This document shows, piece after piece, positions 1 to 6,419 of a DNA stretch of 6,422 nucleotides. The position numbers and the translations under genes are program-made. Source of the DNA: an uncultured Prevotella sp. (lineage in GTDB: Bacteria > Bacteroidota > Bacteroidia > Bacteroidales > Bacteroidaceae); contig USQD01000119.1 in assembly GCA_900556795.1 (NCBI GenBank), forward strand, positions 1 through 6,422. The letters run 5' to 3'. The first letter of the stretch is position 1. Every line of letters starts with the position of its first letter. The notes beneath the pieces are model-generated. The model made no database searches. It was not told where the DNA came from and worked only from the letters and a program-made list of their open reading frames with translations.

Positions 1-17
1 AATATTAAATAGGTGGT

Positions 18-1085
18 ATGAGAAAACAAATGCTTTTTTTGGCAGCCTTACTTTTGATAAGTTTGGGTGCTATTGCCCAGAAGAAAACAAAGGCTTCTAG
101 TGGTAAACAGTTTCAGGTGTATGCTGTTGGATTCTACAATCAGGAGAATCTCTTTGATACCTGTCATGATGCGGGTAAGAATGATTATGAATATTTGCCG
201 GCAAAGGGATGGAATGGTATGAAGTATACCAGCAAATTGAAGAATATGTCCAGAGCCCTTGCTGATATGGGTACTGATGTGCTGCCTAACGTGGGATGTG
301 CATTCATTGGTCTTGCCGAGGTTGAAAATGCCAATGTCTTGAAAGATCTTACAGCTCAGCCTCCTTTGAAGGCTCGCAATATGCAATTCTGTCATGTTGA
401 GGGTCCTGATAAGCGTGGTATTGACTGTGCATTGCTTTATAATCCTGCACTTTTCACTGTCAAGAATGTAAAGTTGGTTCCTTACGTCCAGGAATTGGCA
501 AAGGATTCTGCATATAAGACTCGTGGATTCCTTACCGTACGTGGTGAAATGGGTGGCGATGATGTGGCAGTCATTGTATGTCACTGGCCTAGCCGTTTTT
601 CTGTTTCGTTCTATCGTGAGAGTGGCGCTCGTCAAACTAAAGTAGTTAAGGATTCCCTGCTTCGCTTAAATCCAGAGATGAAGGTCTTTGTGATGGGTGA
701 TATGAACGATGATCCGACAAATGTGAGTATGCACAAGGTGTTGAAAGCAAAGGCCGAAATCTCTGAGGTTGGTCCTGATGATATGTACAATCCATGGTAT
801 AATATCCTGGCTAAGGAAGGTAAGGGTACATTGTTCTATAATGGCTCTTGGAACCTTTTCGACCAGATTGTGCTTTCGCCAAGTCTTTTGAATAAGGACT
901 CGAAGAACAAGGATTATAGTAGCTTGAAGTATTGGAAGCACCACGTGTTCCGTAGAGATTATCTGATTCAGCAGGAAGGACAGTACAAGGGAGCTCCTCT
1001 GCGTACCAAAGCTGGTGGCAGATGGCTCAACGGTTACAGCGATCACTTGCCTGTAGTTTTATATCTGGTGAAGGAGAAAAAGTAA
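18..1085 (+). CDS. Exported endonuclease/exonuclease/phosphatase (EEP) family protein
   Basis: This 355-residue protein has the EEP (DNase I-like) fold, a family of metal-dependent phosphodiesterases and phosphatases acting on nucleic acids, phospholipids or sugar phosphates. Residues 1-20 form a hydrophobic signal peptide ending AIA before Gln21. There is no lipobox Cys, so it is probably periplasmic or secreted. Family motifs appear in order: NQENLFDT (41-48), GLAEVEN with metal-binding Glu101 (98-104), RGIDCALLY (133-141), CHWPSR with His189 (188-193), MGDMNDDP with Asp228 and Asn230 (226-233), FDQIVLS (281-287) and SDHLPV with Asp342-His343 (341-346). All expected catalytic positions seem present. 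The start at 18 has an AGGTGG Shine-Dalgarno-like match just upstream and puts the signal peptide at the very N-terminus. The stop lies one base before the next start, so it is probably the first visible gene of an operon. The substrate cannot be read from sequence; nuclease or phosphatase are both possible. Confidence 0.9.
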   Translation: MRKQMLFLAALLLISLGAIAQKKTKASSGKQFQVYAVGFYNQENLFDTCHDAGKNDYEYLPAKGWNGMKYTSKLKNMSRALADMGTDVLPNVGCAFIGLAEVENANVLKDLTAQPPLKARNMQFCHVEGPDKRGIDCALLYNPALFTVKNVKLVPYVQELAKDSAYKTRGFLTVRGEMGGDDVAVIVCHWPSRFSVSFYRESGARQTKVVKDSLLRLNPEMKVFVMGDMNDDPTNVSMHKVLKAKAEISEVGPDDMYNPWYNILAKEGKGTLFYNGSWNLFDQIVLSPSLLNKDSKNKDYSSLKYWKHHVFRRDYLIQQEGQYKGAPLRTKAGGRWLNGYSDHLPVVLYLVKEKK

Positions 1086-1086
1086 A

Positions 1087-1656
1087 ATGGTTGAAGAACA
1101 TCCTTTTGAACCATGGTTACCGGGCAATGCCAAGTTGCTGATGCTCGGTACCTTTCCACCCGCAGAGAAGCGATGGTGCATGCCTTGGTATTATCCTAAT
1201 TTCCAGAACGATATGTGGAGAATATTCGGGCTGATTTATTTCGAAGATAAATTCCATTTCGTAGATGTGGAACACAAGACTTATAGGCTGGATGCCATCA
1301 AGGATTTTCTGAAAGAAAAAGGAGTGGCTATCTATGATACCGCCCAACGGGTGATTCGAACCAAGAATACGGCTTCAGATAAAGACTTGCAAATAGTGCA
1401 GCCTTCTGATCTGGATGGTATGCTTGCCAGATTACCCGAATGTAAGGCGGTTCTTACGGCAGGACAGCTTGCCACCAAGGTATTTACTGACCACTTTGGT
1501 ATTCGTTCGCTTCCTAAAATGGGAGAATTTATTGAGTTTACTGTCGGAACTCGTCAGCTTAGGCTTTATCGCATGCCGTCCAGTTCCAGGGCTTATCCGA
1601 TGGCGGTGGAGAAAAAGGCTGAGTATTATCGCAAAATGTTTGAAGAAATCTTATAG
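1087..1656 (+). CDS. Uracil-DNA glycosylase superfamily protein, possibly family 6 (hypoxanthine-DNA glycosylase)-like
   Basis: This 189-residue cytoplasmic protein resembles the small UDG/MUG-superfamily glycosylases, which remove deaminated bases from DNA to start base excision repair. The N-terminal LLMLGTFPP (17-25) sits where the family has its first motif (G-x-x-P-G). It is followed by WYYPNFQNDMW (34-44), which recalls the YY-x-NPRN-x-FW segment of family 6 (HDG). The C-terminal RMPSSSRAYP (162-171) corresponds to the DNA-intercalating motif (HPSP in classical UDG, NPSG in MUG). A central hydrophobic strand AVLTAGQLAT (121-130) fits the Rossmann-like core. Pro25 replaces the usual motif Gly, so activity and specificity are uncertain. 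The ATG lies one base after the previous stop, with AAGGAG at 1071-1076 inside the upstream gene, and the stop lies 3 nt before udk, so translational coupling is likely. Superfamily assignment is fairly secure; subfamily is inferred. Confidence 0.8.
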   Translation: MVEEHPFEPWLPGNAKLLMLGTFPPAEKRWCMPWYYPNFQNDMWRIFGLIYFEDKFHFVDVEHKTYRLDAIKDFLKEKGVAIYDTAQRVIRTKNTASDKDLQIVQPSDLDGMLARLPECKAVLTAGQLATKVFTDHFGIRSLPKMGEFIEFTVGTRQLRLYRMPSSSRAYPMAVEKKAEYYRKMFEEIL

Positions 1657-1659
1657 AAA

Positions 1660-2289
1660 ATGGAAAAGATAGATAAGGTAACGGTGATAGGTATTGCTGG
1701 AGGTACTGGTTCTGGCAAGACAACAGTAGTAAAGAAACTCGTAGAAGTGCTGCCGCCACATTATGTAGCAGTGGTGCCGCTCGACTCTTATTATAATGAC
1801 ACCTCGCATATGACGGAAGAGGAACGCCATCAAATTAATTTCGACCATCCATCGGCTTTCGACTGGAAACTCTTGCATCAGCAGCTTGCTGATTTGCGTG
1901 CAGGCAAGGCTATAGAGCAGCCTACCTACAGTTATATCAAATGCAATCGTGAACTGGAGACGATTCATGTTGAACCAAAGCCGGTAGTGATAATTGAGGG
2001 TATCATGACCTTGGTAGATAAGAAATTGCGCAGTTTGATGGACCTGAAGGTATTTGTTGATACCGATGCTGATGAACGGTTGATTCGTAATATTCAGCGT
2101 GATACGATAGATCGAGGTAGAACGGTATCAATGGTCGTAGACCGTTATCTCAAAGTGCTCAAGCCTATGCACGAGCAGTTTATCGAGCCAACCAAGCGTT
2201 ATGCAGATATCATCATCCCGCAGGGAGGTGAGAATGAAAAGGGTATCAGTATCCTTTGTCGCTATGTAGAGGGACTCGTAGAAAAATAA
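1660..2289 (+). CDS. udk: Uridine kinase (uridine/cytidine kinase, pyrimidine salvage)
   Basis: Phosphorylates uridine and cytidine to UMP and CMP with a nucleoside triphosphate in the cytoplasm. At 209 residues it is close to the usual bacterial size (E. coli Udk about 213). Walker A GGTGSGKTT covers residues 14-22, with Lys20. DSYYND (42-47) holds the catalytic Asp42. INFDHPSAFD (59-68) is the characteristic substrate-side segment, and IIEGIM (111-116) the Walker-B-like strand. The Arg-rich lid RLIRNIQRDTIDRGRT spans 140-155, and EPTKRYADIIIP (176-187) closes the family signature. An oddity: in PTYSYIKCNR (88-97) Cys95 occupies the position I align with the base-contacting His of human UCK2 (PTYDFVTHSR). 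The gene lies 3 nt after the glycosylase-like gene without an SD sequence, is probably translated from the same mRNA, and is followed immediately by a strong terminator. Confidence 0.96.
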   Translation: MEKIDKVTVIGIAGGTGSGKTTVVKKLVEVLPPHYVAVVPLDSYYNDTSHMTEEERHQINFDHPSAFDWKLLHQQLADLRAGKAIEQPTYSYIKCNRELETIHVEPKPVVIIEGIMTLVDKKLRSLMDLKVFVDTDADERLIRNIQRDTIDRGRTVSMVVDRYLKVLKPMHEQFIEPTKRYADIIIPQGGENEKGISILCRYVEGLVEK

Positions 2290-2291
2290 TA

Positions 2292-2331
2292 AAAATAGCC
2301 TCGCAAGTTTAGATACTTGTGAGGCTATTTT
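2292..2331. terminator. Bidirectional intrinsic terminator between udk and the DUF308 gene
   Basis: A 17-bp stem (2292-2308 pairing with 2315-2331) with a 6-nt loop at 2309-2314. On the plus strand all positions pair, with one G-U at 2303/2320; on the minus strand that position is an A-C mismatch. The stem is followed by TTTTGTTTTC in the rightward direction and TTTTTATTATTTTT in the leftward direction. It begins 3 nt after the udk stop and ends 5 nt before the DUF308 stop, so it can end both convergent transcripts. Confidence 0.9.
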
Positions 2332-2336
2332 GTTTT

Positions 2337-2999
2337 CTATTCAATAAAAGTAACTTCTTCGTTTTTGGTACTGGTAGAATCTGAGTCTACTACGATGTTG
2401 TTCTTTTGGTTGTTCTTTCTCTGCCAGTTACGTCGGTTGTTCGAAATTTTAAAGGTATTGGCACATTCCACCACACCGTATACCAACATGGCCCAACCGA
2501 TGATGAGTAATGGGGCTGAGGCTAAGGCGGAAGGCTTGATGATAGCCAGTATACCCAGGAGCAGAAGAGCTGATGGCATCAGCCAGTAGATGATACCCAC
2601 ACGCCCCATCTTGGCAGCTGTTGCCAAATTTGCCATTTGAGTGATGGCACCTAGAATCAGAATTGCCGAAATGATAAACATCAGCCATGAGATGAATACA
2701 TTGGGCATCAAGGCTAAAATTATGCCGAGAATCAGGCTGCCCAAACCGACAATAGGGAATTTTGGGGTGGTTCCGATAATCTGTTTGCCGTTAGCATCAG
2801 AAAGCATCTGTCCTTGCATCTTCTCTGCTGTTCGCTTAGCGCTGAAGTATGTGATAAGAGAGATGACTCCAGATAGGAAAAACAACACACCGATAGCGAT
2901 GGTAATCCATGTAACTGTCTGTTCGCGATATTGGATGAGTAAAACACCAATGATGATGGCACAGACGGCACGAAACAAAGAGCTATGTACTACTTTCAT
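2337..2999 (-). CDS. DUF308/HdeD-like six-helix inner-membrane protein
   Basis: A 220-residue integral membrane protein with about six hydrophobic helices: roughly 8-23, 29-51, 82-100, 102-123, 134-154 and 159-180. They fall in paired hairpins with Gly-rich cores such as GLGSLILGIILALMP (85-99). This is the pattern of the DUF308/HdeD family, named after the E. coli acid-resistance membrane protein, whose molecular role is still unclear. A polar loop of about 30 residues separates helices 2 and 3. The C-terminal tail (184-220) is hydrophilic, starting with a basic SNNRRNWQRK stretch and ending acidic; the basic part suggests a cytoplasmic C-terminus. It is slightly longer than HdeD (about 190) because of the tail. 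It is transcribed alone, converging on udk and diverging from the histidine phosphatase gene. The ATG at 2999 is preceded by A/T-rich sequence without an SD, usual for this phylum. Acid or stress function is inferred from the family only. Confidence 0.85.
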   Translation of the reverse strand: MKVVHSSLFRAVCAIIIGVLLIQYREQTVTWITIAIGVLFFLSGVISLITYFSAKRTAEKMQGQMLSDANGKQIIGTTPKFPIVGLGSLILGIILALMPNVFISWLMFIISAILILGAITQMANLATAAKMGRVGIIYWLMPSALLLLGILAIIKPSALASAPLLIIGWAMLVYGVVECANTFKISNNRRNWQRKNNQKNNIVVDSDSTSTKNEEVTFIE

Positions 3000-3046
3000 A
3001 ATTATCTTTTTTAAAATGATTTTGCAATGTCATATTAATCTTTATG

Positions 3047-3054
3047 CAAAAATA
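3047..3054 (-). promoter_or_regulatory. Putative -7 promoter element for the DUF308 gene
   Basis: Read on the minus strand this is TATTTTTG, an exact match to the Bacteroidota sigma-ABfr -7 consensus TAnnTTTG. It implies a start of transcription near 3040 and a leader of about 40 nt. No good -33 TTTG is present at the expected 19-21 nt spacing (CATG is the best), so support comes only from the -7 element and its position. Confidence 0.5.
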
Positions 3055-3129
3055 CGAAAGAAAATCGAGAAAGCATGTTTTTTATGATTTATTTAACGCA
3101 AATTATTCCTTATTTTCGTCAATTATGAG

Positions 3130-3137
3130 TAATTTTG
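3130..3137 (+). promoter_or_regulatory. Putative -7 promoter element for the histidine phosphatase gene
   Basis: TAATTTTG matches the Bacteroidota -7 consensus TAnnTTTG exactly. It ends 19 nt before the ATG at 3157, giving a short leader of around 10-15 nt. The -33 region is AT-rich but has no clear TTTG. It lies in the 157-nt divergent intergenic region (3000-3156), which otherwise shows only AT-rich sequence. Confidence 0.5.
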
Positions 3138-3156
3138 TAAGCAAAAACTATAAGCT

Positions 3157-3714
3157 ATGACAAAGTTATATCTTGTGCGCCATGGTGAGACTGTAGATAA
3201 TGCTGCTCAAATCATGCAAGGTCAAACACCGGGCAAGTTGAATGCGAAAGGTATTGAACAAGCCGAGGAAGTTGCAGGGAAGATGGTAAACGAACATATC
3301 GATGTCTTCGTTTCCAGTGATCTGTATCGTAGTATACAGACCTGTGAGATTATTGCCCGTCCTCATATCGAAGCTCTCTCTTTGACAGGCAATCTGACAG
3401 ATGAGGAGCTTGATGCTCATATCGTTACCACTCCATTGCTGAGAGAGCGGGATTGGGGAGACTTTACTGGCAAGTTCATTCCTTCCTTACCTAAGGACCC
3501 AAAGGATTGGCCAGATAATATAGAAACATTGGAAAGGATGAAGTCAAGAGCGCAGAATTTTCTAACTTGGCTCAAGGTTACTTATCCCGATAAGACTATT
3601 CTGGCAGTAGGACATGGCATCATCAACAAGGCTGTACAGAGTGTTTATTTCAAACGCCCGATGAATCAGATAGAGAAAATGGCTAATGCCGAAGTCCGGG
3701 TTTTGGTGTTGTAA
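3157..3714 (+). CDS. Histidine phosphatase family protein (phosphoglycerate mutase-like)
   Basis: A 185-residue cytoplasmic member of the histidine phosphatase (branch 1, PGM-like) superfamily, which transfers or hydrolyses phosphate through a phospho-histidine. LVRHGET (6-12) carries nucleophile His9 with Arg8. SSDLYRSIQT (53-62) gives pocket Arg58. LLRERDWGDFTG (94-105) gives the likely acid Glu97, and AVGHGI (150-155) supplies the second active-site His153. The full catalytic set is therefore present. The length is short for a cofactor-dependent glycolytic mutase (about 230-250), so a phosphatase on small phosphorylated metabolites (as in CobC- or GpmB-like enzymes) is likelier. The exact substrate is unknown, and no cobalamin gene lies nearby to favour CobC. 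It has its own putative promoter and is followed after 95 nt by the dehydrogenase gene on the same strand. Confidence 0.9.
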   Translation: MTKLYLVRHGETVDNAAQIMQGQTPGKLNAKGIEQAEEVAGKMVNEHIDVFVSSDLYRSIQTCEIIARPHIEALSLTGNLTDEELDAHIVTTPLLRERDWGDFTGKFIPSLPKDPKDWPDNIETLERMKSRAQNFLTWLKVTYPDKTILAVGHGIINKAVQSVYFKRPMNQIEKMANAEVRVLVL

Positions 3715-3737
3715 AGAGAAAACATAAGATAAAGGAA

Positions 3738-3765
3738 AACATGTATCCCGAAGAGAAGACATGTT
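3738..3765. repeat. Pair of ACATGT palindromes forming an inverted repeat upstream of the dehydrogenase gene
   Basis: AACATGT at 3738-3744 and ACATGTT at 3759-3765 are inverted copies separated by 14 nt. Each contains the self-complementary hexamer ACATGT, and the copies start 20 nt apart, about two helical turns. The pair lies 44 nt before the start codon at 3810. It could be an operator half-site pair or a weak hairpin; with such short units chance is a real possibility. Confidence 0.3.
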
Positions 3766-3809
3766 ATACTGAGATAACTAACAATATAATTTATAAGATA
3801 TAAGAAACT

Positions 3810-4568
3810 ATGGGAAAGATAGCTCTTATCACAGGTGCAACAAGTGGAATAGGTGAAGGTTGCGCTCGCCGCTTTGCAAGAGGTGGTTATAATCTGATTA
3901 TCACTGGTAGAAATACCGGCAAGTTGGAAATCCTTAAAAAGGAATTAGAGGCAGAAGGCACTGAAGTCTTGGCTTTAGCTTTCGATGTCCGTAATCGTGA
4001 GGCAGCAAAGAAGGCTGTAGATTATATTCCTGATGCATGGCGCAATATTGATGTGCTGATCAATAATGCAGGATTGGCTCGTGGTCTGGAACCGGAGTAT
4101 GAAGGTGATTTTGAGGATTGGGATCAGATGATTGATACCAATATCAAGGGACTTCTTACCATGACTCGCCTGATTGTGCCTGGCATGATTAAACGTAATC
4201 ATGGTCATATCATCAATATTGGTAGTGTGGCAGGAGATGCAGCTTATGCTGGAGGCAATGTTTATTGTGCCACCAAGGCTGCCGTTAAAGCTATCTCTGA
4301 TGGGTTGCGTATTGATGTGGCACATACCAAGGTGCGTGTAACCAATGTGAAACCTGGATTGGTAGAAACCAATTTCTCTAATGTCCGTTTCCATGGTGAT
4401 AATGCGCGAGCTGACCAGGTTTATCGTGGTATTACTCCTCTGAATGGTGATGATGTGGCTGATGTGGCTTACTATGCAGCTTCTGCTCCTGAACATGTGC
4501 AGATAGCAGAGGTGCTGGTTCTTGCTACGCATCAGGCAAACGGAACGGTTATCCATAGAGAAAGATAA
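3810..4568 (+). CDS. ydfG: NADP-dependent short-chain dehydrogenase, YdfG-like (3-hydroxy acid / serine dehydrogenase)
   Basis: A 252-residue classical short-chain dehydrogenase/reductase. The cofactor motif TGATSGIG is at 8-15, and Arg34 after the second strand (ITGR) suggests NADP(H). NNAG is at 85-88. The catalytic tetrad is Asn111, Ser139 (NIGSVAG), Tyr152 and Lys156 (YCATK), and PG is at 182-183. Beyond the general family, MIDTNIKGLLTMTR, NHGHIINIGS, YAGGNVY and FSNVRF closely recall E. coli YdfG (248 aa). YdfG oxidises 3-hydroxy acids such as L-allo-threonine and serine, and reduces malonic semialdehyde. The start gives the usual few residues before the first strand and no signal peptide, so it is cytosolic. 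It follows the phosphatase gene by 95 nt, so it may be co-transcribed or have a weak promoter of its own; I see no good TAnnTTTG there. Physiological substrate remains inferred. Confidence 0.93.
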   Translation: MGKIALITGATSGIGEGCARRFARGGYNLIITGRNTGKLEILKKELEAEGTEVLALAFDVRNREAAKKAVDYIPDAWRNIDVLINNAGLARGLEPEYEGDFEDWDQMIDTNIKGLLTMTRLIVPGMIKRNHGHIINIGSVAGDAAYAGGNVYCATKAAVKAISDGLRIDVAHTKVRVTNVKPGLVETNFSNVRFHGDNARADQVYRGITPLNGDDVADVAYYAASAPEHVQIAEVLVLATHQANGTVIHRER

Positions 4569-4584
4569 AGAGTTAAGGATATAG

Positions 4585-4640
4585 AATGTAAAAGAGGGTA
4601 GTAAGGTTGTGAATAAAACCTTACTACCCTCTTTTACATT
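4585..4640. terminator. Perfect 24-bp hairpin, probable bidirectional terminator between convergent genes
   Basis: 4585-4608 and 4617-4640 are exact reverse complements (24 bp, no mismatch) with an 8-nt loop at 4609-4616. The hairpin starts 16 nt after the dehydrogenase stop and ends one base before the stop codon of the leftward regulator gene. An A4/T4 run lies inside the stem rather than a clean T-tract after it. The flanks are AT-rich on the right (ATTATATAATAAT) and weaker on the left. Position and perfect symmetry support termination in both directions. Confidence 0.8.
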
Positions 4641-4641
4641 A

Positions 4642-6309
4642 TTATATAATAATATGGCAGAGACGGTTGATGTCGCTCTCAAAAGTCTCGCGATTCTTTG
4701 CCTTTGCTCTCATGCCCGATTTATAGTTGTAGATGGTCTGGGTGGAATAATACAGCAGGGTGGCTATCTCCTGGCTGTCGGTTACGCCTAGTCGCATCAA
4801 TGCATAGATACGGATTTCCGTGGTCAGGGTGTGGGTAGTAGGAAGTTCCAGCTGGCATTCTGGCAACAGGAGCTTGTTCAACTCCGTCACGAAACCGGGA
4901 TACAGTTCCATGAACGCCTTGTCAAAGCGGTTATAGAACATCTGTGACTCCTCCTCTTCCATCTTGTGGGTGTTGAGGGTTTTCAGCAGGTCGGCAGTCT
5001 GGTTAGCCTTGATCTTTCGGCTCACCAGTTTACGATAGTCGGACAACTTGCTGATATATGCAGCACTGATGTCCATGAAGAGTCGCATGTAGGTCTCTCG
5101 CTTGATGTTTGTTTCTATCAGCTGTTGGTTCAGCTGGGTGAGCTGTGCGTTCATTTCTTTCTGCTTCTCGTTCTGCTCTTCTATCTCCTGCTTGTTTTTC
5201 TTCAGCTTGTTCTTCTGTCGGTTGTTGACGAAGGAGAGAATGAGGATGATGATGAGTGCTACGCTAACACCGATGAGGCCGAAGAGGAAACGGGTACGTG
5301 ATTTCTCGGCTGCCTGCTGGTTGGCAGAAGCAATGACTGGGAGGATATTGGAAATCTCTATCATGCGCAGTCGGTTGTTGAAGAACTGGGCGTCTTCCAT
5401 CGTGTGCTGGATGTATTTGGCTGCTCTCTTACTGTTGCTTGCATCCTTTTTAAAAAGAAAGTAGGCAAGTTTCTGCAGGGCTACCGTTTCCTTGAGCTGG
5501 CATAGGCCATCACTCACAGATGCTTCCACGAGATATTTCTCGTAGAGATCGCAGTTACCTGTAAGTTTGTAATATCTGGCGACACCGTATGCCGACATGG
5601 CATGGATGCGTGATTTGGCTGGAGACATCTTCACTGCCTTCATGAAATGGTAGAGCGACTGCTTGCTGGTAGGCTCATCCAAATAGATGTTTTCGCCTAG
5701 CAGATAATTGTAGTAGGCGGTGTTTCTTCTATCTTCCTTGAAATTCTGGAGTAATAGACCCATGAAATGCTTTTTCTGGTCACGGAATTCTTTTGCGTAA
5801 TCAGAGTTTTGGGCGTATGATTCCCAGTAATTATAGATCCAGGCAAAGGTGAAGTAATAGTATAACTTCAGCTTGTAGGGCATCGTGTCGGGATGGAGTG
5901 ATTCGAGCAGAGCTTCAGCTTTGCCATAGAATCCCCTTACCGAGAGTACTGACGCCCGGTTAATCTGGTTGAGAGTTATATAATAGGTATCGTTGACCTT
6001 CTTTGCCAACTCCAGTCCACGCTGCATGTAAGCGTATGCCGAGTCGTAGCGGTAGGCGCTGTAGGCACGGTATATGCTGTCAAGGAAAAGGAGACGGGTC
6101 TTGTCATCTTCTGCATCAAAGGCTAGTTGTTTCAGATGTTTGAGCTCGTTTTCCTTGGTATCTTGATAATGCTTGTCGTTATCAATCATGTAGTCGATAC
6201 GCTCCAGGAGCTTTTTCTCGTCGGTTTTGCTTTGAGCGAGCAGTGGCATCATAAGCGTAAGAAGTATTAGTAATAGTCTCATCTTCTGTTTATGTTTTGT
6301 AAATGACAT
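4642..6309 (-). CDS. DUF6377-type membrane-tethered regulator: TPR domain, membrane helix, coiled coil, C-terminal HTH
   Basis: A 555-residue protein with the architecture of DUF6377 proteins, common in Bacteroidota. A hydrophobic leader (about 11-25, ending LLAQSK) suggests export of the N-terminal half. Residues about 70-335 are helical and Tyr/Ala/Leu-rich with TPR-like units, e.g. 84-137 ([26 protein letters not shown]). One strong membrane helix follows at 341-361. Next comes basic [10 protein letters not shown], which by the positive-inside rule places what follows in the cytoplasm, then a Gln/Glu/Lys-rich coiled coil (about 363-403). The C-terminus (about 496-535) reads [39 protein letters not shown], a probable LuxR-like helix-turn-helix. 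I infer a one-protein sensor-regulator, with ligand or partner binding outside and an HTH inside. No kinase, receiver or metal motif is visible. The start at 6309 gives a nine-residue polar extension; Met10 (codon at 6280-6282) would start directly at the leader and is a plausible alternative. The gene is monocistronic here. Confidence 0.87.
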   Translation of the reverse strand: MSFTKHKQKMRLLLILLTLMMPLLAQSKTDEKKLLERIDYMIDNDKHYQDTKENELKHLKQLAFDAEDDKTRLLFLDSIYRAYSAYRYDSAYAYMQRGLELAKKVNDTYYITLNQINRASVLSVRGFYGKAEALLESLHPDTMPYKLKLYYYFTFAWIYNYWESYAQNSDYAKEFRDQKKHFMGLLLQNFKEDRRNTAYYNYLLGENIYLDEPTSKQSLYHFMKAVKMSPAKSRIHAMSAYGVARYYKLTGNCDLYEKYLVEASVSDGLCQLKETVALQKLAYFLFKKDASNSKRAAKYIQHTMEDAQFFNNRLRMIEISNILPVIASANQQAAEKSRTRFLFGLIGVSVALIIILILSFVNNRQKNKLKKNKQEIEEQNEKQKEMNAQLTQLNQQLIETNIKRETYMRLFMDISAAYISKLSDYRKLVSRKIKANQTADLLKTLNTHKMEEEESQMFYNRFDKAFMELYPGFVTELNKLLLPECQLELPTTHTLTTEIRIYALMRLGVTDSQEIATLLYYSTQTIYNYKSGMRAKAKNRETFESDINRLCHIII

Positions 6310-6359
6310 AATTGTAGTCTCAAAAGGATAAAAATAGTCTATTTGTCGATTTTGTGTTG

Positions 6360-6367
6360 CAAAGATA
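6360..6367 (-). promoter_or_regulatory. Putative -7 promoter element for the DUF6377-type regulator gene
   Basis: On the minus strand this reads TATCTTTG, an exact TAnnTTTG match. Transcription would start near 6353, leaving a leader of roughly 40-45 nt before the start codon at 6309. No TTTG occurs at the expected -33 spacing, so the call rests on the -7 element and location. Confidence 0.5.
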
Positions 6368-6411
6368 CAAATAAAAAATGGTATTATAGTATTTACTTTG
6401 ATAAAAATGGT

Positions 6412-6419
6412 TAATTTTG
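6412..6419 (+). promoter_or_regulatory. Putative -7 promoter element of a rightward gene beyond the window
   Basis: TAATTTTG is an exact -7 consensus match 3 nt from the window end, in the same 11-base context (TAATTTTGTAA) as the element at 3130-3140. It points rightward, divergent from the regulator gene, suggesting a neighbour whose coding sequence starts outside the window. The -33 spacing is not satisfied: the nearest TTTG, at 6397-6400, is only 11 nt upstream. Confidence 0.35.

Noticed and set aside
48..635. A 195-codon minus-strand reading frame opposite the EEP gene
   Set aside because: The plus-strand frame carries all EEP motifs; the antisense translation is rich in Ile, Thr, His and Cys with no recognisable domain.
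2641..3087. A 148-codon plus-strand reading frame opposite the DUF308 gene
   Set aside because: It is antisense to a clear six-helix membrane protein and extends across the divergent promoter region; its Met/Ile-rich composition is the shadow of the membrane helices.
3975..4682. A 235-codon minus-strand reading frame opposite the dehydrogenase gene
   Set aside because: It is antisense to a gene with a complete catalytic tetrad, runs through the 24-bp hairpin and into the neighbouring gene, and its translation shows no family motif.
5241..5254. GATGAT-type tandem triplets
   Set aside because: They encode the Ile/Leu run of the membrane helix on the minus strand; three short units inside a coding region are not a meaningful repeat.
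5102..5464. Plus-strand reading frame giving a Phe/Cys/Ser-rich, apparently hydrophobic protein
   Set aside because: It is the complement of the coiled-coil Lys/Gln/Glu codons and the membrane helix of the regulator gene, which explains its biased composition.
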